Shown here one piece after another: positions 60,959 through 64,000 of a stretch of DNA of 64,000 nucleotides. Numbering within the stretch: the stretch's first letter is position 1; each line of letters starts with the position of its first letter. The stretch is from Ceratorhiza oryzae-sativae. Its lineage: Eukaryota; Basidiomycota; Agaricomycetes; Cantharellales; Ceratobasidiaceae. Position numbers and translations under genes: made by a program. The notes beneath the pieces were generated by a model. That model ran no database searches. It had not been told where the DNA came from and worked only from the letters and a program-made list of their open reading frames with translations. The stretch covers positions 1,550,001 to 1,614,000 of the forward strand of contig JARWMV010000237.1 in NCBI GenBank assembly GCA_030998015.1. The letters run 5' to 3'.

Positions 60959-61752
60959 ATGTTGTCAAAACAATCAAGAAATTCTCCTTGACTTTTGGAA
61001 GGCTGGTGTTAGCCTGGGTTTGAGGCTTATATGAGGCTACATCATGGGTATCATCAAACATTATATGCCCAAGGCTTTCTCTGTCATTACTAGCTTTGGG
61101 TGTCTTTTCTGCTGCTATGAGTGTTTTGTGTGACAGTTCCTTCATGAGGAACTTGGCTGGTCTGTTCAAAAGTCTACTAGGGCAGTGCAAAAATATCCTC
61201 AGAACATTGAAGCTGTGCTTTTGGATGCATTCATCTGAATGGCCTGTGCCATATGCAACCATGCTATCCCTGATTGCTGCATTGTCGATGCCAATCACAC
61301 CCAAGTTGTCTAAGGCACTGGGGATTGCAAAACTTGGACTGCTACTGGTGAGAGACAAATTAATGATCTTGGCACTGAAGAAAAGAGTGCTTTTATGCTC
61401 CTTGTCACACCTTTGCTTTCTGGAGATCTGCTTCTATTTCAGGCCATATATGCAGGTAAATTGGCATGTTCTGTCCCTGGCAAAGAGTATCCTGGCTGGT
61501 CAAAGGCCTGAAAGCTTGGGTTCCTGCTAGAGCATTCAAACACTAACACCTGTTGGTCAACATTTGAGACTATGTGCAACTGGGTTACCAAAGTGCTTGC
61601 TCCTTAGTTCAATGCTCAGAGGGCAAAAATTGGGCTACCTGCTGATCAGCAGAATATCTTACAGCTCAACTGTTGGTCTGTGCATTGCTCTGCTCAATTC
61701 CATGCTTGGGTAAAGCAAAATCACCCCTCAACTTTGCTTATATATGTACCAG
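60959..61752 (+). pseudogene. DDE-superfamily transposase remnant (DDE_1/CENP-B-like type)
   Basis: One plus-strand frame carries the family motifs: FLHEELGWSVQKSTRAVQKY, CIVDANHTQVV (first catalytic Asp), DLGTEEKSAFMLLVTPLLSG, LLLFQAIYAGK, HSNTNTCWSTFETMCNWVTK, GLPADQQNILQLNCWSVHCS and HPSTLLIYVP. The second catalytic position reads LNCWSVH where Asp is usual. At least six in-frame stops occur, three of them TGA where the family has Arg. LTR-A copy 4 cuts it at 61,753. Confidence 0.72.
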
Positions 61753-63054
61753 TGTTACAGGTCAGGGTACACTTGAATATCTAGAGCTTAAGCAAATGTA
61801 GATATGTTAGTATACACTAATTGTACTCAATACTTCTTGGACTAGAGTAAGAAGGCTCAAAGTAGTTGCAATGCAATCAAGTAACACTCAAGGTAGTCTT
61901 AATCTTTCACACTGTAAACTGACTAATTTAGAGGTATAAAGAGCAAGACTACTATGGTCAGGTTCCCTTAGATATCTTAAATGCAGTTCAGCCCTAGTTG
62001 CTTGGACTAACTGATACTAATCTTAATGATAGACTTAAGCAATAGCTTATAGGATAGATGGTGAGCTGCCTAATGTGTGTACTTCCTCAGCTACAGGTAC
62101 TTAGATTTCCTCTAATAGCTGGTACTTAATGTCACACTCAATCACGCAATATTGTATCCATATATATCTCTGTATATAAGATACAAGAAATCAGCCAGTA
62201 TATATAACTAATATGGTACTTTATTTCTCAGTACTAGTTGTATAAGAAATCACACAGACAAGAGAAACAGAAAGAGAAAGGAAACCAGTAACCAGTCTGG
62301 GTTGAGTAAGAGTGGGTGGTCTAGAAGGGCCTCAGAGGAGGTCCTTTTATACCCTGAGGAGGGCATTCCAGAGCCAAATAGATACATGCATGCCAGTGCA
62401 ATCATCAAAAGAGGGTACTGCTATACTTGGGGTACACCCTAGCCCAGTATAGGATAAGAGAGTAAAGATAGGGTGTGGATTGAAGGCATTGATGCATCTG
62501 AGACCTGCTATTGGCTTGTAGATCATATTATCATAGTATATACATGTATGAATGGAGGCTACATCTCAGTGAGTCATAAAGTGAGTCAGAGAAGCTTCTG
62601 GATCAATTTGGAAGGCTCTCCTGACTCACTGGAGTCATTAGATCTTGATTGATGGTCGAGTAAGATCCTAATGATCTTCAGGCCATTCTGGTACGAGGAT
62701 CCAATGGATCGCGACGATCTTTGGGCAGCAGGTACCGCGAAAGATTAGCTATCGATAGAGCATATGATCGCATTGATAGCATAAGCAGTTGCCAAGATAT
62801 GAGTGGCACAATGTTGTAATCAATATCTCCTGATAAGGGGAAATATTGCAAACTCTATATCTCTCTGAGTTCTTCAGATAAAATCACAATGAAATATGCG
62901 TTGTAAAGTTAAGATTTTTTTACTATTCAATGGAACACAAATAGTATAAATTCAGACACCTACAAATGCATTTAATTTCAAGAAAATTACAGAGGCATCG
63001 CTTGAGGTTGGCAGAGCAGACTAAAATAATAGAAAATGTAAGCAATCCATAACA
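61753..63054 (-). repeat. Solo LTR, family A, copy 4
   Basis: 1,302 bp, TGTTACAGGTCAG...AATCCATAACA, minus orientation, inserted in the DDE transposase. The right flank is TGTAC; TGTAC also lies on the left but 3 nt away from the LTR, so the TSD is imperfect. It retains several CG dinucleotides at about 62,680-62,750. Confidence 0.87.
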
Positions 63055-64000
63055 TGTACAGACAAAGTTCAAGAACCCTGCTCCAGAGAATCATAGTGGC
63101 AAGAGTGGGGATACAGCAAAGTCCATCATCCATGACTCCAAAACTTATGTTGTTGCGAATTTCCCTAACTTTCCCACAGATCATTTGAGGATCATGTGCA
63201 TGATGATGAACTTTATGGAGGGCATCCCTATATAATGGTGACAACACTGCATCAAATTGTTTGGTGGAGATACAGGCCCACCTCTCTGCAGCTGGTACGC
63301 ATTTGAGAGAGGGCATCCAGCCAATTGGTCAGATCCTGCAGCACCCAGGTTTGCTGAGTGTTGGATCAATGAGCAGAAACAATGACTCTCTGCAAGAATC
63401 TTTGCAACTCAGTTTATCGTTGTTACAAGCAAATTGGAAAGGTCTGACAGCAGTCCATGGAGATATTCCATTCAGGTCTCAAGCCCTTTGTCTGCAGCAA
63501 GCTCATTGTAGAGCTGAGTTTGCACTGCTGCACCCATATACCCTGTTCTAGAGTGCATGTTAGGGTGTGGGTGAGAACATTGGTGGTGTTGTATGTGATT
63601 CACACTTCCTCTGGTGCTCTTGTCTCTAGTTCAGGTGCAGGCTTCAAGGGGAGGCCAGCAGCACCAATCGGAATGGGTTGTGGAGGTGCGCTATTGTGCA
63701 ATTGAGGGGGAGAGACTGGTGGGTGTCTTGCTTGCTGTGCTTCTGTAGCTGGGGATTGGTGCAAGATTTCTGTGACTACTAGGCGGTGCAGAAAGTTACT
63801 TTGTTTGGCAGGGACAGTGTGGATATCCCTGTGGGGCCAACCTCTGTGACACTTCATTCTGCAGAACCTCTAGGTGCATGTAGCATCTTTTGTCCTCTTC
63901 CTTTGGGCTGGGCTCCAGTTTGGGCTGCTTGAGCAAGGCTGAGGAATCTTCTGATCCAGATCTGGCAGGGATGGCGTGGTCTCTTCCTGCAGACCCAATA
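63055..64000. other. Unassigned right edge
   Basis: No gene can be supported. A minus-strand frame at 63,857-63,600 (ending APELETRAPEEV) is proline/glutamine-rich, and minus-strand sequence from 64,000 to about 63,860 reads as a charged peptide (LEPSPKEEDKR). This may be the edge of a gene or element outside the window. Confidence 0.35.

Noticed and set aside
61753..63054. Perfect TSD for LTR-A copy 4
   Set aside because: The bases directly next to the LTR differ (ACCAG and TGTAC); the left TGTAC is offset by 3 nt.

Overview
The window is a stretch of filamentous fungal nuclear DNA, most likely from a basidiomycete (Agaricomycetes; Ceratobasidiaceae such as Rhizoctonia is only a guess). Protein-coding genes are broken by many short introns of about 45-100 nt with GT-AG ends. 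They encode typical fungal housekeeping proteins. The rest of the window is a large retrotransposon block. No database was available; gene identities rest on recognised motifs and family knowledge.

Bases 1-22,335 are gene-dense and rich in CG dinucleotides. In order they hold: the 3' part of an allantoate/nicotinate-type MFS permease; BMS1, the ribosome-biogenesis GTPase; a minus-strand CSC1/OSCA-type stress-gated channel of about 5.9 kb; transaldolase TAL1; a DeSI-peptidase/thioredoxin/PUL fusion with several apparent one-base frame breaks; the spliceosomal DEAH helicase DHX16/Prp2; and a mitochondrial NAD-type carrier. These look like unrelated housekeeping genes that happen to be neighbours.

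Bases 22,336-64,000 are CG-poor and almost wholly transposable elements. Target-site duplications (TSDs) let the stack be read from the inside out. A minus-strand copy of an LTR family I call C (23,262-57,868) was hit by chromodomain Ty3/gypsy element O (TSD CTTGC at 23,636/57,638). O was hit by its relative P (from 28,806). P's integrase was hit by E3 (31,075-50,144, TSD CTATG). E3 was hit by an LTR named F (36,986-47,095, TSD GGGCT). F was hit by E4 (37,062-46,249). E4 in turn carries solo LTRs of families A, B and C and a 121-bp hAT-type MITE. That is seven levels deep. Further solo LTRs (families A, C, D, G, H) and a 1,465-bp hAT-like non-autonomous element decorate the stack. Right of it are an LTR-C, an LTR-G, a decayed DDE transposase and a fourth LTR-A.

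Three things stand out. The gypsy elements appear to be self-priming like Tf1: an 11-nt primer-binding site always 2 nt from the 5' LTR is complementary to a site just downstream of the LTR TATA box. All three elements whose 5' half is present carry an extra cysteine-rich reading frame between the 5' LTR and gag ('ORF0'), which I do not recognise. Two new-looking hAT-type elements show clear 8-bp (or 7-of-8) TSDs and TAGNG termini.
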